Both the position numbers and the translations under genes were made by a program. From Sphingosinicella sp. CPCC 101087 (lineage in GTDB: Bacteria > Pseudomonadota > Alphaproteobacteria > Sphingomonadales > Sphingomonadaceae), in the NCBI RefSeq assembly GCF_004151485.1, contig NZ_SBFF01000004.1:62001-126000 (forward strand): a stretch of DNA of 64,000 nucleotides, written 5' to 3'. The notes beneath the pieces are model-generated. The model was not told the origin of the DNA. It did not search any database and saw only the letters and a list, made by a program, of their open reading frames with translations. This document shows, in pieces, positions 50,535-60,225 of this stretch (position 1 is its first letter; every line of letters starts with the position of its first letter).

Positions 50535-51356
50535 ATGCTGAAATCATTCGTGAATCTGGCGGGGGCCGCGGCGCTCGGCCTCGCCGCGCCCGCCTTCGCG
50601 CAGATGCAGACGATCGACCCCAACCAGGCCGACAGCTACCAGGCGGCGCCCGAGGACCAATGGCTCGCCGAACCCGCGGACGGGACGGCGACGGATGTGC
50701 CGGCGACCGGATCGGAATGGGAGGCGGATTCCTCCTCCACGTCGTCGGATTCGGTCTGGGTGCCGACCGAATCCAACCAGGCCGATTCCTACGCATCGGA
50801 CCCGCAGACCGCCGACCCCTATGCCGAGCGCGCCGAAACGGCTCCGACGGCTGCCGGGGCAGCGGCGCCCGCAAGCACCGTTCCGCGTGAGGACGTATTC
50901 ACCGCCGCCGAGGGTCTGTTCGGCCGCGGCGCCGAGGGGCTCGCCGGCATCCTCGAGAACATCCTGCGCGAGCAGGGCGAGCCGACCGCCTATATTTCCG
51001 GGCAGGAAGCAAGCGGGGCGTTCGTCCTCGGAGTGCGCTACGGATCGGGCACCATGCGCCACCAGATCGAAGGGGACCGCGTCGTCTACTGGACCGGCCC
51101 GTCGATCGGCTTCGACGTCGGCGCGGACGCCAACAAGGTGTTCGTGCTGGTCTACAACCTGCACGACAGCCAGGACCTGTTCCGCCGCTTCCCCGGCGCC
51201 GAAGGCAATGCCTATTTCGTCGGCGGCTTCACCGCGCAATATATGCGGCACGGCGACATCGTGCTGATCCCGATCCGCCTGGGCGTCGGCCTGCGGCTCG
51301 GAATCAATGCCGGCTACATGCGCTTCTCCGAGCGCAATCGCTGGCTGCCTTTCTAA
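50535..51356 (+). CDS. DUF1134 exported protein
   Basis: 273 residues: signal peptide 1-22 (cleavage after AFA), a Ser/Asp/Ala/Pro-rich linker (about 24-125) in which the NQADSY segment occurs twice, and a C-terminal DUF1134 domain (about 130-273: EGLAGILENILREQGEPTAY, GTMRHQIEGDRVVYWTGPSI, GGFTAQYMRHGDIVLIPIR). The family is restricted to alphaproteobacteria and predicted periplasmic/outer-membrane associated; function unknown. Divergent from the tRNA. Confidence 0.9.
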   Translation: MLKSFVNLAGAAALGLAAPAFAQMQTIDPNQADSYQAAPEDQWLAEPADGTATDVPATGSEWEADSSSTSSDSVWVPTESNQADSYASDPQTADPYAERAETAPTAAGAAAPASTVPREDVFTAAEGLFGRGAEGLAGILENILREQGEPTAYISGQEASGAFVLGVRYGSGTMRHQIEGDRVVYWTGPSIGFDVGADANKVFVLVYNLHDSQDLFRRFPGAEGNAYFVGGFTAQYMRHGDIVLIPIRLGVGLRLGINAGYMRFSERNRWLPF

Positions 51357-51413
51357 CCAAGTCGCCTCGGAGGCCGGGCGGGTCGAACCGCCCAAGACGG
51401 GCAAGGCGTCGGT

Positions 51414-52460
51414 TCAACCTTCTGCAATACGCCAGGGCAGGGTTTCGCCGGCCTGGAACGGGATCAGCCGCGAGCCCGCGGCGGCAATCGATTCCGGCAC
51501 GGTGACGGGAGCGCGCTCGAGGACGATCCGTTCCTCGTTCGGCGGCAGCCCATAGAAGCGGGGGCCGTTCTCGGACGCGAAGGCCTCGAACTTGTCGAGG
51601 GCCCCTTCCGCTTCGAAGACCGCTGCATAGCTTTCGATAGCGAAGGGCGCGTTGAAGATGCCGGCGCAGCCGCAGCCGGATTCCTTGCGCTCGATCGAAT
51701 GAGGGGCGCTGTCGGTGCCGAGGAAGAATTTCGGCGAGCCTGAAACTGCGGCGCGGCGGACGGCGAGGCGATGGCGCTCGCGCTTGGCGACCGGCAGGCA
51801 ATAAGCATGGGGCCGCAGGCCGCCTTCGAACAGGGCGTTGCGGTTCATCAGGAGGTGGTGCGGCGTGATCGTCGCCCCAACCCGGGCGTCCGCGGCCTCG
51901 ACGAACGCCGCCGCCTCGGCGGTCGTGATATGTTCGAGGACGACCTTGAGGGCCGGGAAGTCTTGAAGCAGCGGGGCCAGGATCTTGTCGATGAACACCG
52001 CCTCGCGATCGAAGATGTCGACGGCGGGATCCGTGACCTCGCCATGGACCAGCAGCGGCATGCCGATACGCTGCATGGCCTCGAGCGCCGGATAGAGATT
52101 GCGGATGTCGGTCACGCCGAGCGCGGAATTGGTCGTCGCATTGGCCGGGTAGAGCTTGCAGGCGGCGAACACCCCCTCTTCGTGGCCGCGCGCAATCTCG
52201 GCCGGATCGGCGCGATCGGTGAGATAGCAGGTCATGAGCGGCGTGAAGCCGTTTCCCGCCGGCAGAGCGGCGAGGATGCGCCCGCGATAGGCCTGCGCCG
52301 CGGCGACATCGATGACTGGCGGGACGAGGTTGGGCATCACGATCGCCCGGGCGAAGGTGCGGGCGGTGAAGCCGGCCACCGCCTGGAGCATCTCGCCGTC
52401 GCGCAAGTGGACGTGCCAATCGTCGGGGCGACGTATTTCGAGGCGGTTGGATGAACTCAC
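51414..52460 (-). CDS. pyrC: Dihydroorotase (PyrC type)
   Basis: 348 residues. [20 protein letters not shown] (metal His pair), carboxylated Lys in [20 protein letters not shown] and EHITT histidines, Asp in LGTDSAPHS. Class II (E. coli-like) dihydroorotase that closes carbamoyl-aspartate to dihydroorotate in pyrimidine synthesis. Cytoplasmic. Convergent with the DUF1134 gene and divergent from ygfZ. Confidence 0.96.
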   Translation of the reverse strand: MSSSNRLEIRRPDDWHVHLRDGEMLQAVAGFTARTFARAIVMPNLVPPVIDVAAAQAYRGRILAALPAGNGFTPLMTCYLTDRADPAEIARGHEEGVFAACKLYPANATTNSALGVTDIRNLYPALEAMQRIGMPLLVHGEVTDPAVDIFDREAVFIDKILAPLLQDFPALKVVLEHITTAEAAAFVEAADARVGATITPHHLLMNRNALFEGGLRPHAYCLPVAKRERHRLAVRRAAVSGSPKFFLGTDSAPHSIERKESGCGCAGIFNAPFAIESYAAVFEAEGALDKFEAFASENGPRFYGLPPNEERIVLERAPVTVPESIAAAGSRLIPFQAGETLPWRIAEG

Positions 52461-52528
52461 GTCTTTTCCTTGCCGGCTTTCCCTTGCGCCGGCTTTCCTT
52501 TGGACCCGCGCCTCCCTAACTGAGGACC

Positions 52529-53254
52529 ATGGCCGGGACCACCCTCGTCGAGCGCGCGCTGATCCGCCTTTCCGGGGAGGATGTGCGCGGCTTCCTTCAG
52601 GGGCTGGTGACCAACGACGTCGCCGCCCTGACTCCGGACCGGCCGGCCTGGGCGGGCCTTCTCTCGCCGCAGGGCAAGGCGTTGTTCGATTTCATCCTCT
52701 GGGCGGACGGCGAGGACGTTCTGGTCGACTGCGAGCGTGAGGCGGCCGGGGACCTGGCCCGGCGCCTCACCCTCTACCGGTTGCGCCGGCCGATCCGGAT
52801 CGAGCGCGAGACGGAGCTGTGCGTCCACTGGTCGGCCGACGCAAAGGAAGGCGTTCCCGACCCGCGCCTTTGTGCGCTCGGCCGCCGCTGGCTCGCCCCA
52901 GCCGACGGCGGGGGAGGCGCGGACGAAGCATGGCGGAGCCACCGGCTGCCGCTCGGTGTCACCGAAGGCATCGCCGAGCTCGGCTCGGACAAGACCTTGT
53001 GGCTCGAATGCAATGCGAAGGAGCTGAACGGCGTCAGCTTCGAGAAGGGCTGCTATGTCGGGCAGGAGAACACCGCCCGGATGAACTATCGCAACAAGGT
53101 CAATCGGCGGCTTGTGGTGGCGCCGACCGACACGCCGGGGGAGCGGACGCGGATCCATTATCCCGAGCTCGGTTTCGCCGTCGAGCACCGCCGCACCGAC
53201 GATCTCTCCGGCGCGATCATCCCCGACTGGCTGGCGCCGGCGCTGGCGGGTTAG
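52529..53254 (+). CDS. ygfZ: YgfZ/CAF17-type folate-binding Fe-S cluster protein
   Basis: 241 residues, GcvT-like fold. The diagnostic [16 protein letters not shown] motif is intact (Cys of the KGCYxGQE loop). [20 protein letters not shown] and [18 protein letters not shown] are the N-terminal family blocks. Supports repair or assembly of Fe-S enzymes with tetrahydrofolate; acts in the cytoplasm. Followed by a REP-like repeat in the gap. Confidence 0.94.
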   Translation: MAGTTLVERALIRLSGEDVRGFLQGLVTNDVAALTPDRPAWAGLLSPQGKALFDFILWADGEDVLVDCEREAAGDLARRLTLYRLRRPIRIERETELCVHWSADAKEGVPDPRLCALGRRWLAPADGGGGADEAWRSHRLPLGVTEGIAELGSDKTLWLECNAKELNGVSFEKGCYVGQENTARMNYRNKVNRRLVVAPTDTPGERTRIHYPELGFAVEHRRTDDLSGAIIPDWLAPALAG

Positions 53255-53347
53255 CCACGCTCCGCCGGTCGTCATTCCAACCAAGGCCGGCATCGAAGCG
53301 ATATCGGGATCAGCTTTCGGCGCCTGACAGATTGCCCATCGGCCGCT

Positions 53348-53374
53348 TGGGCCCCAGCCTTCGCCGGGGCGACG
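53348..53374. repeat. REP-like palindromic repeat, copy 2
   Basis: Same 27-base unit as at 24377 (25 of 27 identical): CCCCAGC-CTTC-GCCGGGG, flanked by TGGG and CGACG. It too lies between convergent genes (ygfZ and the cyclase). Confidence 0.75.
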
Positions 53375-53381
53375 GGTAAGG

Positions 53382-53999
53382 TCAGCGCATGACCTGGGCG
53401 AAAGCGCGGACCGGGAAGGTGCCCATTCCGACCACCTTCGGCGGTACGGCGGTGAAGGCGAAGCCCTGGTCGGGTAGGCTGCCGAGGTTGGTCATATGCT
53501 CGCAGACCAGCACACCGGCGCCGAGCAGGATCGTGTGGACAGGGCGCGAGCGGGTGCGGGTGTCATCGATATTGTAGCTGTCGATCCCGACCAGCCGGGC
53601 GCCCCGGTCCGCGAGAAGCCGTGCCGCTGCCTCGGTGAGGAAGGGATGATTCTCGAAATAGGCCGGGCTTCGCCAGTGACGGTCCCAGCCGCTATGGACG
53701 AGCACCGCCTTGCCCGCCACGTCGAGCCGCTCGAAGGCCTCGACGCCGATCGCCAGCTCCGCGGGTCCGGCGCGCACGACGAGGCCGGGCAGCGCCGCCA
53801 GCCGGTCCAGCGCCAGCCCCGCGAGGTCGTCGCCGTCGGCATATCGGTGAAACGGCGCATCGAGATAGGTGCCGGTATTGGCCACCATGTCGATCCGGCC
53901 GATCTGAAAGGTCGATCCGTCGTCAAAGAAAGCGGCGGAGTGCTCCCGCTCCCAATAATCGCAAATGTGCGGCGCCGGCAGCCCCTTGTAGGTGGTCAT
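53382..53999 (-). CDS. Cyclase-family protein (kynurenine formamidase-like)
   Basis: 205 residues from the first ATG. Metal motif TGTYLDAPFHRYADG (usual HTGTHxDxPxH with Y instead of the second His), the VLVHSGWDRHW and LVGIDSYNIDD segments, and a C-terminal PPKVVGMGTFPVRAF. The conserved family N-terminus (LIDLSHSIENGMTTYKG) is encoded upstream of this ATG in the same frame, so translation probably begins earlier, at ATT 54041, behind AGGAGG (54052-54047); no ATG or GTG lies there. Hydrolase of N-formyl or lactone-like substrates. Confidence 0.85.
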   Translation of the reverse strand: MTTYKGLPAPHICDYWEREHSAAFFDDGSTFQIGRIDMVANTGTYLDAPFHRYADGDDLAGLALDRLAALPGLVVRAGPAELAIGVEAFERLDVAGKAVLVHSGWDRHWRSPAYFENHPFLTEAAARLLADRGARLVGIDSYNIDDTRTRSRPVHTILLGAGVLVCEHMTNLGSLPDQGFAFTAVPPKVVGMGTFPVRAFAQVMR

Positions 54000-54079
54000 G
54001 CCGTTCTCGATCGAATGGCTGAGGTCGATCAGATGGGGAATGCCGTCCTCCTAGCGATCGTGCGACGATCTCGCAGGGA

Positions 54080-56800
54080 TCAGGCCGCCGAGTTCCCGCC
54101 GGCGAGCGAGCGGAGCACGAAGTTGAGGATGCCGCCGTGCCGGAAATATTCGAGCTCGTTGGCGGTATCGATCCGCACGCGCACCGGCAGCTTGTGCCTG
54201 GTGCCGTCGGCGCGAGTGACCTCGACTTCGATCTCCTGGCGCGGCTTCAGGTCGGCAAATCCGGTGATGGTGAACGTCTCGCTCCCGTCAAATTCCGGCA
54301 CCTCACCGAGGAACTGAAGCGGAAGCACGCCCATCCCGACCAGGTTCGAGCGGTGGATCCGCTCATAGGTTTCGGCGATGACAGCGCGAACGCCCAGAAG
54401 GCGAGTGCCCTTTGCCGCCCAATCGCGCGACGATCCGGTGCCATATTCCTTGCCGGCGACGACGACGAGGGGCGTGCCGGATTGCTTGTAGAGCATGGCG
54501 GCGTCGTAGATCGGCATCTGGGCGCCGCTCGGGATGTGGCGCGTAATGCCTCCCTCCACGCCCGGGACCATCTTGTTCTTGATCCGGATGTTCGCGAAGG
54601 TGCCGCGCATCATCACTTCGTGATTGCCCCGGCGGGCACCGTAGCTGTTGAACTCGGCGCGGCCGACCCGATGCTCCGTCAGATATTTGCCGGCCGGGCT
54701 GTCCAGCTTGATCGCGCCGGCGGGGCTGATGTGGTCGGTGGTGATGCTGTCGCCGAGGATGGCGAGCGGCCGGGCGTCGATCACGTCGCCCGGAGGGGTC
54801 GGAGTCATCGACATGCCTTCGAAATAGGGCGGATTGGCGATGTAGGTCGATCCTGCGGGCCAGGCATAGGTATCGCCGCCGGCCACCTCGATATTCCGCC
54901 ACTTGTCGTCGCCGGCATAGACGTTGGCGTAGCGCTCGCGAAACATCTCGCCATGAACGTAGGTGTCGATCAGCCGGCGCACCTCGTCATTGCTCGGCCA
55001 GATGTCCTTGAGGAACACGTCCTCGCCATCCTTGCCGGTGCCGATCGGGCATTCGACCATGTCCTCGATCACCGTTCCCTTGATCGCATAAGCGACGACG
55101 AGAGGCGGCGAGGCCAGATAGTTGGCGCGCACGTCGGGGCTCACCCGCCCCTCGAAGTTACGGTTGCCGGAGAGGACCGAGGCGGCAACCAGGTCATTCT
55201 TGTGGATCGCCTTGCTGATCGGCTCGGGCAGCGGCCCCGAATTGCCGATGCAGGTAGTGCAGCCATAGCCGGCGAGATTGAAGCCCAGAGCGTTCAGGTC
55301 GTCCTGAAGGCCGGCCTTCACGAGATAATCGGTCACTACCTGCGAGCCAGGCGCGAGGCTGGTCTTCACCCAAGGCTTGCGCTGCAGACCCTTCTGCCTG
55401 GCCTTGCGCGCGACGAGGCCTGCGGCGATCAGCACCGCCGGGTTCGACGTGTTGGTGCAGCTCGTGATCGCGGCAATGACGACGTCGCCGTGGCCGAGCG
55501 TCTCGGTCTGCTCGAGCCCGCCATTGGCGCCTGCGTCGGCCTCGACCGGGCAGCGCCGCTTCAGACGGCCGATGTCCTGGCCATATTCCGAGGTGAAATT
55601 CGAGACGAACTCATCGTCGACCCGCGACAGCACGACCTTGTCCTGCGGCCGCTTGGGCCCGGCGAGGCTGGGCTCGACCGTCGACATGTCGAGCGCCAGC
55701 GTCTCGGTGAAGAAGGGCTCCGGCGCATCAGGCTCCAGCCACAGGCCCTGCGCCCGGCAATAGGCTTCGGTGAGGGCGATCTGCTCCTCGGTGCGGCCGG
55801 TGAGGCGCAGATAGTCGATCGCCTTGCGGTCGATCGGAAAGAAGCCGCAGGTCGCGCCATATTCCGGCGCCATGTTCCCGATGGTGGCCCGATCGGCGAG
55901 GCTCAAGGCGGACACGCCAGGCCCATAAAATTCGACGAAGCGGCCGACCACGCCATGCTTGCGAAGCATCTGCGTGACGGTCAGAACCAGGTCGGTCGCA
56001 GTGATCCCTTCCCTGAGCTCCCCGGTCAGGCGGAAACCGACAACCTCGGGAAGCAGCATGGAGACCGGCTGGCCGAGCATCGCCGCTTCCGCCTCGATAC
56101 CGCCGACGCCCCAGCCGAGGACGCCGAGGCCGTTGACCATCGTCGTGTGGGAATCGGTGCCGACCAAGGTGTCCGGATAGGCCACCTCCTCGCTGCCGCC
56201 GACTTCGGGCGAAGACCAGACGCCCCGCGCGATATACTCGAGATTGACCTGGTGGCAGATGCCGGTGCCCGGCGGAACGACCTCGAAATTGCGGAACGCG
56301 CTCTGGCCCCATTTGAGGAACTGGTAACGCTCGAAGTTGCGCTCATATTCGAGCGCGACATTCTCCTCGAACGCGGTCGGAGTCCCGAAGGCGTCGACCA
56401 TCACGCTGTGATCGATAACGAGATGGACGGGGACGAGCGGGTTGATGCGCTGAGGGTCGCCGCCGAGTTGCGCCATCGCGTCACGCATCGCCGCAAGGTC
56501 GACCACCGCCGGCACGCCGGTAAAGTCCTGCATCAGGACCCGCGCCGGGCGGTACTGGATCTCGCGATCCGAGCGACGACCTTTCTGCCAGTCGGCGATC
56601 GCCTGGATATCGTCGCGGGTGACGGTAACGCCGTCCTCGAAGCGGAGAAGATTTTCGAGCAGCACCTTCATCGAAAAGGGCAGCCGCGACACGTCGCCAA
56701 TCTGCTCCGCGGCCTTGGCGAGCGAATAATAAGCATAGCTCTTGTCGCCGACCTTGAAGGTGCTGCGCGTGTTCAGTGAATCCTGTCCGACGGCGGTCAT
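54080..56800 (-). CDS. acnA: Aconitate hydratase (AcnA type)
   Basis: 906 residues, complete. 4Fe-4S cysteines: SCTNTSNP and [12 protein letters not shown]. Active-site blocks [36 protein letters not shown] and [16 protein letters not shown] are intact. Isomerises citrate and isocitrate in the TCA cycle; AcnA also has an apo RNA-binding role in other bacteria. Single gene with long upstream gap. Confidence 0.97.
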   Translation of the reverse strand: MTAVGQDSLNTRSTFKVGDKSYAYYSLAKAAEQIGDVSRLPFSMKVLLENLLRFEDGVTVTRDDIQAIADWQKGRRSDREIQYRPARVLMQDFTGVPAVVDLAAMRDAMAQLGGDPQRINPLVPVHLVIDHSVMVDAFGTPTAFEENVALEYERNFERYQFLKWGQSAFRNFEVVPPGTGICHQVNLEYIARGVWSSPEVGGSEEVAYPDTLVGTDSHTTMVNGLGVLGWGVGGIEAEAAMLGQPVSMLLPEVVGFRLTGELREGITATDLVLTVTQMLRKHGVVGRFVEFYGPGVSALSLADRATIGNMAPEYGATCGFFPIDRKAIDYLRLTGRTEEQIALTEAYCRAQGLWLEPDAPEPFFTETLALDMSTVEPSLAGPKRPQDKVVLSRVDDEFVSNFTSEYGQDIGRLKRRCPVEADAGANGGLEQTETLGHGDVVIAAITSCTNTSNPAVLIAAGLVARKARQKGLQRKPWVKTSLAPGSQVVTDYLVKAGLQDDLNALGFNLAGYGCTTCIGNSGPLPEPISKAIHKNDLVAASVLSGNRNFEGRVSPDVRANYLASPPLVVAYAIKGTVIEDMVECPIGTGKDGEDVFLKDIWPSNDEVRRLIDTYVHGEMFRERYANVYAGDDKWRNIEVAGGDTYAWPAGSTYIANPPYFEGMSMTPTPPGDVIDARPLAILGDSITTDHISPAGAIKLDSPAGKYLTEHRVGRAEFNSYGARRGNHEVMMRGTFANIRIKNKMVPGVEGGITRHIPSGAQMPIYDAAMLYKQSGTPLVVVAGKEYGTGSSRDWAAKGTRLLGVRAVIAETYERIHRSNLVGMGVLPLQFLGEVPEFDGSETFTITGFADLKPRQEIEVEVTRADGTRHKLPVRVRIDTANELEYFRHGGILNFVLRSLAGGNSAA

Positions 56801-57166
56801 GGGCGGCCCTCATCATATTGGCGGTTCGATTGCCCGGGCCTCTAGCAAGGTGGCGGCGGAGGGGGAAGGCGGCTTCCTGACGGACGAGAAGCCCGCTCGA
56901 TCAACCGGCCTCCCGACGGTCCGCGCGAATGCCGGCCAGGAGACGCGAGGTGAGCAGGGATGCCGACCGGAGCGCAGCGCGGTGCCGAGCCTGCTGGTGC
57001 GCCGCCGCGGCGGCAGTAAGGATCAGGCCGTCCGGTTCGGACCGGACGGGCGCGGTGAAGAAAAACATCGCTGCCAAGCGCTCCAGGCGAAAGGGAGTTC
57101 CATCCGGCAGCGGCCGGCGCGAGAGCGCCGGATTTCAATTGGTCGGAAGATCAGGCGATCGGAAGA
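56801..57166. other. Intergenic stretch upstream of acnA
   Basis: 366 bases without a convincing gene. It holds a perfect hairpin CCGGCGC-GAGA-GCGCCGG (57114-57131), with a GNRA-type loop, and an 11-base direct repeat TCGGAAGATCA (57143-57153 and 57159-57169). The second copy overlaps the end of the next minus-strand gene. Confidence 0.6.
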
Positions 57167-57379
57167 TCAAGCCGTGGCGGGCGCAGCAGCGGCTTCGACG
57201 GCCTTGCGCGCCTCGGTCTCGGCACGCATCCGTTCGGTCCGGGCGGCGCGGGCGGCCATTTCGTCCCAGGCGGCGGCGGCCCGGAGGCAGCGCTCGCGCA
57301 CGTTAGATAGCGACGCCTCCTCGGCATCCCTTCGTGCAGCGGCAGCGCGCTCAAGATAGAATTCGTGATGCGTGGACAT
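57167..57379 (-). CDS. Small coiled-coil protein
   Basis: 70 residues: MSTHHEFYLERAAAARRDAE, then NVRERCLRAAAAWDEMA and an Ala-rich helical tail. I recognise this pattern (HHEFYLxRAAxAxxDAxxAxLxNVRxRCLR) as a short protein widespread in sphingomonads, without function. One conserved Cys. Strongly helical, cytoplasmic. No clear SD sequence lies immediately before the ATG. Confidence 0.8.
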   Translation of the reverse strand: MSTHHEFYLERAAAARRDAEEASLSNVRERCLRAAAAWDEMAARAARTERMRAETEARKAVEAAAAPATA

Positions 57380-57621
57380 GCGTTTCTCGCTTCAGTGGGG
57401 CAGCGGCGTCGGGGGAGGCTTTGCCGCAAAGCGCCGGGAGGGGCCGAACAGACCGGGACGCTTCCTCCTTAGGCGAACCGGCCGAATTTGGCAAACGCGC
57501 GGCCCTTCGCGCGGTTGCGCCCAGCGGCAGGCTAAGGTGCCGCCAAAGGGGCTTTTTCCGGCGAGTTCGGACGAGTGCCGGTCGGGACAGGAGCGCGTAA
57601 CCGGGGCCGAATCGCAACGCC

Positions 57622-57885
57622 TCAGCGCAGCGATTGAGCCGGAGCCGACTCGACTTCGGGGCCTGCGGCAGCGACCGCGGTGACCGCGGACGCCGATTGC
57701 GCCTTGAGCACTTCTGCCGAAACTGCGGCCGCTTCACGATTCTTCGTCGCAATCCGGTCCAGCACGGCGGGCGACGCGGGAGGCTCCTCCCGTTCCCGAT
57801 TTCCAAGCGCAAGGGAAAGGGCGATCAGGAAAAGGAGCCCCACCACGGCGACCAATGGCAAGCGGAGACGATGCGCGCGTCTCAC
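57622..57885 (-). CDS. Small single-pass membrane protein
   Basis: 87 residues: basic N-terminus MRRAHRLRLP, one membrane segment about 11-27 (VAVVGLLFLIALSLALG) and an Ala/Glu-rich periplasmic part. Pattern consistent with a small anchored protein of sphingomonads. The stop and start are well isolated. Unknown function. Confidence 0.68.
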   Translation of the reverse strand: MRRAHRLRLPLVAVVGLLFLIALSLALGNREREEPPASPAVLDRIATKNREAAAVSAEVLKAQSASAVTAVAAAGPEVESAPAQSLR

Positions 57886-58201
57886 GAGCCGGGTCCGAAG
57901 GGGCAGGGTTCAGCCATCCCACGCCCAAAGCCTGGCGGTCGCCCCGGTTCCCACACGGGGCTCCGATAGACCCCGCCAGACCCTGATTCGGCCCGCTGAA
58001 CGCAAATTTTTTTCAGGTGGGGGAAGCTCGCTCCGTCGCATCAGGAAAACGGCTCGTCGCTGCCGTTTTCCGGCGCTCCACACGGGTGAATCCATGGCGC
58101 ATCAGGAGACCACCACCGAGCCGTTCATCCTAACGCCATGAAACTTCTCGTTCTGGCCCGGCGTTTGGCATCGCAAGTGTTTGTTGAAAAGGAGCCGGAG
58201 T
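57886..58201. other. Divergent intergenic region with long inverted repeat
   Basis: 316 bases between the 87-residue gene (-) and the zinc-ribbon gene (+). Apart from the hairpin at 58044-58071 I see no gene; a 15-residue reading frame at 58094-58141 is too short to call. An A/T tract (AAATTTTTTTC) lies at about 58006-58016. Confidence 0.6.
58044..58071. repeat. Perfect 10-bp inverted repeat
   Basis: GGAAAACGGC-TCGTCGCT-GCCGTTTTCC. Could be an operator, a hairpin in a leader or a terminator; no U-run on either side. Each arm also resembles part of a GGAA...CGTT (EcfG-like) site, with a 15-base spacing that is too short. Confidence 0.5.
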
Positions 58202-58468
58202 ATGGCGACCAATGTGCTCGAGGCCCGAGGCGGAAGCCTGGTCCCTCCCGTGGCCCAGCGTGGCTACCACATCGTCTATCGCGACCATGAGACCAATCAC
58301 TGCCCGGGCTGTGGGCGAACCCACTGGTATATCGGACGGATCATGGCGGAATGCGCTTTTTGCGGCACCGCCCTTCCGCTGGAGAGCGCGCCGCTGATTG
58401 CCGGTGGACAGATCATCAGGACGATCCGCCGCTACCCCTTTTCGGACGGCCATGCCTATGCGGCCTAG
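58202..58468 (+). CDS. Small zinc-ribbon protein
   Basis: 88 residues with CPGCGRTHW and AECAFCGTALPL (two CxxC knuckles, residues about 34-37 and 51-54), a classic zinc ribbon. YHIVYRDHETNH precedes it. Strong SD (AAGGAG at 58188-58193). Seemingly a conserved sphingomonad protein; possible nucleic-acid or protein-binding role. Followed by a clear intrinsic terminator. Confidence 0.82.
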   Translation: MATNVLEARGGSLVPPVAQRGYHIVYRDHETNHCPGCGRTHWYIGRIMAECAFCGTALPLESAPLIAGGQIIRTIRRYPFSDGHAYAA

Positions 58469-58542
58469 CCGGTTCGGCGAGAGGATATCGCCGCGCCAGC
58501 GGTGAGCCCGCCCCGCCTGCGCTTGAAGTGCAATCAGACCAG

Positions 58543-58595
58543 GAGAGGCGGCCGGCGCCTGTCGGAGCGAAAGCTTCGGCGGGCGCCTCTCTTTT
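58543..58595 (+). terminator. Intrinsic terminator of the zinc-ribbon gene
   Basis: GAGAGGCG (58543-58550) pairs CGCCTCTC (58584-58591), with an inner GGAGC-GAAA-GCTTC hairpin (GNRA loop), followed by TTTT (58592-58595). Best terminator of the window. Confidence 0.8.
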
Positions 58596-58651
58596 CGCGC
58601 CTCAACCCCCGTTAACTCAGCCTTTGCCGAAGCGCCCTAGGCTGCGTGGTC

Positions 58652-59179
58652 ATGTCGATGGGCGGAACCCTGTTCTGGACGGCGGTCTGCGTGGCCGGAG
58701 TGGCGCTGCTCGCGCCCGCTCTCCCGACGGTGGAGGACAGGCCGGTGCCCTCGCCTCCGCCCTCGCCTGAGGCGCTCTCCGACGCCGGGCCCGGCGACGG
58801 CCGAGATCGGGACAGCAGCGGGGGCGCCTCGAAGAGGCTGGAACGCCATTCAGACGGGCATTTCTATGCGGAAGCGCGGGTGAACGGCGCCCGCATTCGC
58901 TTCCTTGTGGACACGGGCGCCAGCGTCGTGGCGCTCACCCCGCGCGATGCCCGGGCGGCGGGTATTCAGGCCGGACCGGAGCGAACGATGGCGCGCGGCG
59001 CCGGCGGTGCGGTTGAAATCGTCCCGGTGACGATCGACCATCTGGCGCTCGGCCCGATCGAGGCAAACGACGTCTCCGCCGCGATCGCCGAAACGCTTCC
59101 GATTTCCTTGCTCGGCCAGAGCTTTCTGTCCCGCGCCGACAGCGTGGAGATACGGGGCGACGAATTGAGACTGCGCTAG
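58652..59179 (+). CDS. TIGR02281-family retropepsin-like aspartic protease
   Basis: 175 residues. Membrane segment about 7-24 (LFWTAVCVAGVALLAPAL), Pro/Ser-rich linker, then a pepsin-like monomer domain with IRFLVDTGASVVALTPRDAR (catalytic D-T-G) and the ISLLGQSFLSR end. Dimeric retropepsin-like proteases of this family are membrane anchored with the active site in the periplasm; substrates are unknown. ATG 58652; a GTG at 58646 is possible. Confidence 0.88.
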   Translation: MSMGGTLFWTAVCVAGVALLAPALPTVEDRPVPSPPPSPEALSDAGPGDGRDRDSSGGASKRLERHSDGHFYAEARVNGARIRFLVDTGASVVALTPRDARAAGIQAGPERTMARGAGGAVEIVPVTIDHLALGPIEANDVSAAIAETLPISLLGQSFLSRADSVEIRGDELRLR

Positions 59180-59190
59180 CTCGAACCTCT

Positions 59191-60138
59191 TCAGGGACGG
59201 CGGCGCACCGGCACGTTGACGTTGCACAGGTCGACCCCGCCGGCGGGAACGTCGAAGAAGGTGCCCCCACGATTGGCGCGCCCGGTCACATAAGCGGAGA
59301 AAGCCTCGGTGTCGGTCCGCATCGCCTCGAAGCGGGGCCGCTCGGCTTCGGGCAGGTCGCTCGCCAGCCGGGTCGAACGGATCGGAACCGGCCGCTCGCC
59401 CTTGGCCTCGTCGTAGAAGCCCAGATCGCCGGTGCCCCTCGGACGGGCGGAAAGCGCCGCAATGCCTTCGATGACCCGCCCGACCGTGGCAATGTTGCGA
59501 TCGAGGTGCCGCGGCGCGTGGCCGATTACCGCATAAAGCTCCCCGCCGGTTCCCGTATCGGGCGCGACTTCACGCCCCACGCCCACCGAGCCGTAGCAGT
59601 GGGTCAGCCAGGCGCGCCCGCTGTCCGGATCCCAGGCAACCGGCCACCCGCCGGCATGGCCGACGACGGGCGCATAGCTGTCCGGAAAGCCGAGCGGCCG
59701 GACCGGGAGGCCGGCGAGCGCACGGTGATATTCGGCCGGCGGGGTACGGACCACGCCCGTGGGTAGCGACGCCCGGGCATCGCCATTGCCCCATTGGGCG
59801 ACATAATTGTCCTGGACGCGGTAGATTGCCGCGCCGTTCCACCAGCCGCCGCGGGCGAAGGCGCGGATGTTGGCGACATGCACCGGCGCGAAATCGGGCG
59901 CGAGCTCGATGAAGACCTGGGCGCCGTCGGCCAGTTCGAGAATGAGGAGATTGTCGGGCTCGATCTGGCGCCAGTCCGCCGCGGTCGATCGGGCGACGAC
60001 CTCGGACGGCTCCGCGGCGTCTTCGACCGGCGCAGGGCGCCACGGCGCATGACCGGGCGCCGCCTCCGGCACCTCGCCTGCGGTCGGCGTGCAGGCACCA
60101 AGGACGGAGGCTGCTGCGAGGATGGCGAGGTGTCGCAT
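59191..60138 (-). CDS. Exported peptidyl-prolyl isomerase (cyclophilin)
   Basis: 315 residues. Lipoprotein-like signal (Cys16 in LGACTPT), then a cyclophilin domain (about 60-225): VFIELAPDFAPVHVANIRAF, WWNGAAIYRVQDNYVAQWGN, the region with GELYAVIGHAPRHLDRNIAT. The C-terminal 80 residues (FFDVPAGGVDLCNVNVPVRR) form an extension absent from classic PpiA. Catalytic residues partly differ from E. coli. Convergent with the protease gene, 11 bases apart. Confidence 0.9.
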   Translation of the reverse strand: MRHLAILAAASVLGACTPTAGEVPEAAPGHAPWRPAPVEDAAEPSEVVARSTAADWRQIEPDNLLILELADGAQVFIELAPDFAPVHVANIRAFARGGWWNGAAIYRVQDNYVAQWGNGDARASLPTGVVRTPPAEYHRALAGLPVRPLGFPDSYAPVVGHAGGWPVAWDPDSGRAWLTHCYGSVGVGREVAPDTGTGGELYAVIGHAPRHLDRNIATVGRVIEGIAALSARPRGTGDLGFYDEAKGERPVPIRSTRLASDLPEAERPRFEAMRTDTEAFSAYVTGRANRGGTFFDVPAGGVDLCNVNVPVRRRP

Positions 60139-60225
60139 GTCTGTTCCCCCCTATTGGAAAGGGGCCAGACTGGGGCGCGCGGCGGCGGCCCGTCAAGCCG
60201 CCCGGGCGGCTCGCTGGGACGGGCG

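Noticed and set aside
54137-56779. Very long plus-strand reading frame opposite acnA (about 880 codons)
   Set aside because: Antisense to a complete acnA; the open frame results from codon bias in high-GC DNA. No motif and no ribosome-binding site.
57114-57131. Perfect CCGGCGC-GAGA-GCGCCGG hairpin as terminator
   Set aside because: No U-tract in the orientation of the neighbouring minus-strand gene; listed only in the gap note.
58094-58141. 15-residue ORF upstream of the zinc-ribbon gene
   Set aside because: Too short, weak SD, no regulatory arrangement (no overlap with a terminator or the next start) to call it a leader peptide.
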